A DNA stretch of 5,629 bases, taken from contig JAKQBV010000491.1 in the NCBI GenBank assembly GCA_029573925.1, positions 1 through 5,629 on the forward strand, read 5' to 3'. Under the pieces are notes generated by a model. It saw only the letters and a list, made by a program, of their open reading frames with translations, searched no databases and was not told the DNA's origin. Shown here in pieces: positions 5,156-5,629 of this stretch (its first letter is position 1; each line of letters begins with the position of its first letter). Source of the DNA: a bacterium. GTDB lineage: Bacteria > UBP15 > UBA6099. Both the position numbers and the translations under genes were made by a program.

Positions 5156-5512
5156 ATGGTTGGATCACGTTCAGAACAGAGGGGAGTCTCAATCGGCGAG
5201 GTGGTGCTTGTCGTTCTGTTGGTTTCAATAATCGCCGCGATAGTAATACCTAGATTCAAGAATATTACGATGGACGCGAAATATGAGGCATGTAGAACGA
5301 ATGTCGCGAACATTAATGCTCTCGTACAATTGTACTATATCAAAGAGGGAACATGGCCTCAGCCTGATTTGAGCGATATAGCGATTGACGAGGAGTATTT
5401 TCCCGAACTGCAAATGCCGGAATGCCCTGTGACGCCCGGAGCTGCTTATGAAATATGGCCAGTCGGCCATAGAGTCACAGGGCATGTGAAAGGGAATTCC
5501 GTTCATCCTTGA
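5156..5512 (+). CDS. Short type IV pilin-like protein P5
   Basis: The 118-residue precursor has a longer 10-residue leader ending RG, then V-S-I-G-E, so Glu5, Pro22 and Cys36 keep the family positions despite divergent sequence. EGTWPQPDLSD follows, but the 30- to 40-residue central segment of P1 to P4 is absent. The protein goes straight to YFPELQMPECP (Cys90), a Y-containing stretch, and HRVTGHVKGNSVHP. Mature length is 108 residues, so it looks like the minimal core of this fold. AAGGA (5144-5148) lies 7 nt before ATG 5156. A terminator upstream and a further gene 39 nt downstream suggest it belongs to a different transcription unit than P1 to P4. A minor pilin, initiating subunit or separate pseudopilin are all possible; I cannot choose. 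Confidence 0.82.
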   Translation: MVGSRSEQRGVSIGEVVLVVLLVSIIAAIVIPRFKNITMDAKYEACRTNVANINALVQLYYIKEGTWPQPDLSDIAIDEEYFPELQMPECPVTPGAAYEIWPVGHRVTGHVKGNSVHP

Positions 5513-5551
5513 TTTTGAGTATGTTCAGTAGGTTGTCGGGAAGGACTGATT

Positions 5552-5629
5552 TTGCTGCCTATAGAATCTAACAGATGGTGGATGTTCTGGGGGATCGTTG
5601 TAGCGGTTTTTGCTATTATGATGTTCAAC
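5552..5629 (+). CDS. Start of a membrane protein gene, truncated by the window edge
   Basis: A frame starting at TTG 5552 is open to the right edge (26 codons visible). GGGAAGG (5538-5544) lies 7 nt upstream, a good Shine-Dalgarno position. ATG at 5582 is a possible later start without such a site. The visible N-terminus, LPIESNRWWMFW, leads into a very hydrophobic run (GIVVAVFAIMMF), so a first transmembrane helix or an uncleaved signal anchor is likely. It lies 39 nt after P5 and is probably co-transcribed with it. The family cannot be told from 26 residues. Confidence 0.55.
   Translation, partial: MLPIESNRWWMFWGIVVAVFAIMMFN

Noticed and set aside
3004..5313. Minus-strand frames opposite the pilin genes
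   Set aside because: They mirror the conserved N-terminal helix codons and have no ribosome-binding sites. They are shadows of P1-P5.

Overview
The window looks like ordinary chromosome from a Gram-negative-type or diderm bacterium that I cannot place firmly. Prepilin genes with a C-terminal 'CP...Y...GH' signature are, from memory, common in the PVC superphylum (Lentisphaerota, Verrucomicrobiota) and in candidate phyla such as Omnitrophota, so that is a tentative guess. No rRNA, tRNA, CRISPR array, transposase or phage gene is visible.

Layout. Positions 1-300 hold no convincing gene, but carry three inverted repeats. Positions 301-2570 are a two-gene minus-strand operon: aroB (3-dehydroquinate synthase, shikimate pathway), then, after a 26-nt gap, a flavoprotein of the type II NADH dehydrogenase lineage. 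The latter starts at a TTG codon with a strong Shine-Dalgarno sequence, which removes an apparent overlap with aroB. Positions 2571-3046 are an AT-rich divergent intergenic region with a probable aroB promoter at one end. At the other end, the promoter region of the pilin genes contains a sigma-54-like -24/-12 element overlapping an extended -10 element.

Positions 3047-5512 are the most distinctive part: five consecutive plus-strand genes for type IV pilin-like proteins, called P1 to P5 here. All have a short leader ending in Gly, Glu at mature position 5, Pro at position 22, a cysteine at mature position 36, and a second cysteine in a C-terminal 'P-x-C-P' motif. P1 to P4 (about 141-149 mature residues) form a tight tandem array and differ mostly in a central segment. 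P5 (108 mature residues) lacks that segment and is separated from P4 by an intrinsic terminator. A sixth gene starts at a TTG at 5552 with a hydrophobic N-terminus and runs off the window.

Reading of the region: a housekeeping operon (aromatic biosynthesis plus a respiratory or redox flavoprotein) lies back to back with a locus encoding several versions of one pilus or pseudopilus subunit. The assembly machinery (prepilin peptidase, ATPases, platform protein) is not in the window. Functions are inferred from motifs read by eye; no search was run.
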